Assembly (NCBI GenBank): GCA_030655795.1
Contig: JAUSPJ010000102.1
Span: forward strand, 1 to 6,705
Direction of reading: 5' to 3'
From: Fidelibacterota bacterium
GTDB lineage: Bacteria > Fidelibacterota > UBA2242
Length of the DNA stretch: 6,705 nt
The notes under the pieces were generated by a model that was given only the letters and a program-made list of their open reading frames with translations, was not told where the DNA came from and searched no databases. Each line of letters opens with the position of its first letter. Within the stretch, counting starts at the first letter, position 1. Below, piece by piece: positions 6,206 to 6,705 of the stretch. Both the position numbers and the translations under genes were made by a program.

Positions 6206-6705
6206 CTATTTTTCACCGGTAAGCAGCCGGATTATTTTGCTACGCTCAGCGGGATGGTTCAGAACAATAAGTTGATCACCTTCTCTAAGAATTGTTGAAC
6301 CCCTGGGAATTATCGGTTCCCCGTCGCGAAGAATGACGGAAATTAGTGTATTCTCAGGTAGCCGAATATCGGACAGGCTTTTATTAATCACCGGTGATTG
6401 CGGTGACAGTTTAATCTGGGTGAAATTGACCTTACCTTCAGCCAGAGATAAGAGATTGTGTACATCGTTAAAACCGGTTTTTTCTTCAATCATGGCGGAG
6501 AGAACGCGATTGATAGAGAGAACATTTTGAATTCCAAGGCGATTGAAAATTGCCTCATTGTCCGGATCATCGATCAGCGTGAAAATTCTTGGCACTTTGA
6601 ATGTCAGGGAAGCCAACTGGCAAATAACCAGGTTGTCATGATCATTCAGAGTTATTGCAAACAGCCCGTCGGCAGAGCCTGCACCGGCCTGTTCAAGAAT
6701 TGTTT
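6206..6705 (-). CDS. trkA: Trk potassium uptake regulatory subunit TrkA (partial, 5' end outside window)
   Basis: The reading frame is open to the right edge, giving 165 visible C-terminal residues. A start could be placed at a TTG at 6616, but it lies within a typical TrkA segment: upstream of it the frame reads EQAGAGSADGLFAITLNDHD then NLVICQLASL. This matches the RCK_N part where TrkA/KtrA proteins have E-AGA--AD-F-A-T-DD--N. The next part, PRIFTLIDDPDNEAIFNRLGI (positions about 38-58), continues the Rossmann-like nucleotide-binding domain. The C-terminal about 80 residues are an RCK_C domain, ending LPENTLISVILRDGE and STILREGDQLIVL. TrkA is the peripheral cytoplasmic ring that binds NAD(H)/ATP and gates TrkH. 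Whether the full protein has one RCK pair (about 220 residues) or two (about 450) cannot be seen here. The nucleotide-binding GxGxxG motif would lie outside the window. Confidence 0.93.
   Translation of the reverse strand, partial: TILEQAGAGSADGLFAITLNDHDNLVICQLASLTFKVPRIFTLIDDPDNEAIFNRLGIQNVLSINRVLSAMIEEKTGFNDVHNLLSLAEGKVNFTQIKLSPQSPVINKSLSDIRLPENTLISVILRDGEPIIPRGSTILREGDQLIVLNHPAERSKIIRLLTGEK

Noticed and set aside
1..6705. CRISPR array, tRNA, rRNA, insertion sequence or direct repeats
   Set aside because: Reading both strands by eye, no regularly spaced repeats, cloverleaf-like or transposase-like sequences were found, and the intergenic space is too small to hold them.

Overview
The window looks like a chromosomal segment of a diderm (Gram-negative-type) bacterium. 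It carries periplasmic binding-protein and lipoprotein signal peptides, a TRAP transporter and Trk potassium uptake genes. Base composition is moderate, intergenic gaps are short, and Shine-Dalgarno sites are a mixture of clear, weak and absent. The TRAP operon encodes a TatT (Treponema pallidum TP0956-type) lipoprotein. Such TPR-protein-associated TRAP transporters (TPATs) are known from spirochaetes, proteobacteria and several environmental phyla. I cannot name the phylum from sequence alone. No mobile element, CRISPR array, rRNA or tRNA was seen, and every base except short gaps lies in a gene.

Layout. (1) Bases 1-3578, minus strand, is one tightly packed operon read from right to left. 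It encodes an exported TPR protein with a DUF3108-like C-terminal domain, then the TatT lipoprotein, then the DctP substrate-binding protein, then the start of the DctQ small permease, which runs off the left edge. The large permease DctM would be expected just beyond. (2) Bases 3579-3676 form a short AT-rich divergent promoter region. (3) Bases 3677-4677, plus strand, hold a two-gene unit: a membrane-anchored rhodanese-like protein and a MauE/DoxX-type four-helix redox membrane protein, overlapping by ATGA. (4) Bases 4724-6705, minus strand, hold trkH and the 3' part of trkA, convergent with the rhodanese/DoxX pair. TrkA continues past the right edge of the window.

How they work together. 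The left operon probably builds an ion-driven importer. TatT, anchored in a membrane on the periplasmic side, would pass a ligand to DctP, and DctQM would carry it inward. This DctP has tryptophan where classical TRAP binding proteins have the carboxylate-binding arginine, so the ligand is probably not a simple organic acid bound in the usual way. The TPR/DUF3108 protein is the least understood member, and its first position in the operon suggests a role in the same process. The rhodanese/DoxX pair suggests sulfane-sulfur or thiol redox chemistry at the inner membrane. The trkA-trkH pair is an ordinary potassium uptake system. The most interesting part is the TPAT operon with its extra TPR/DUF3108 protein.
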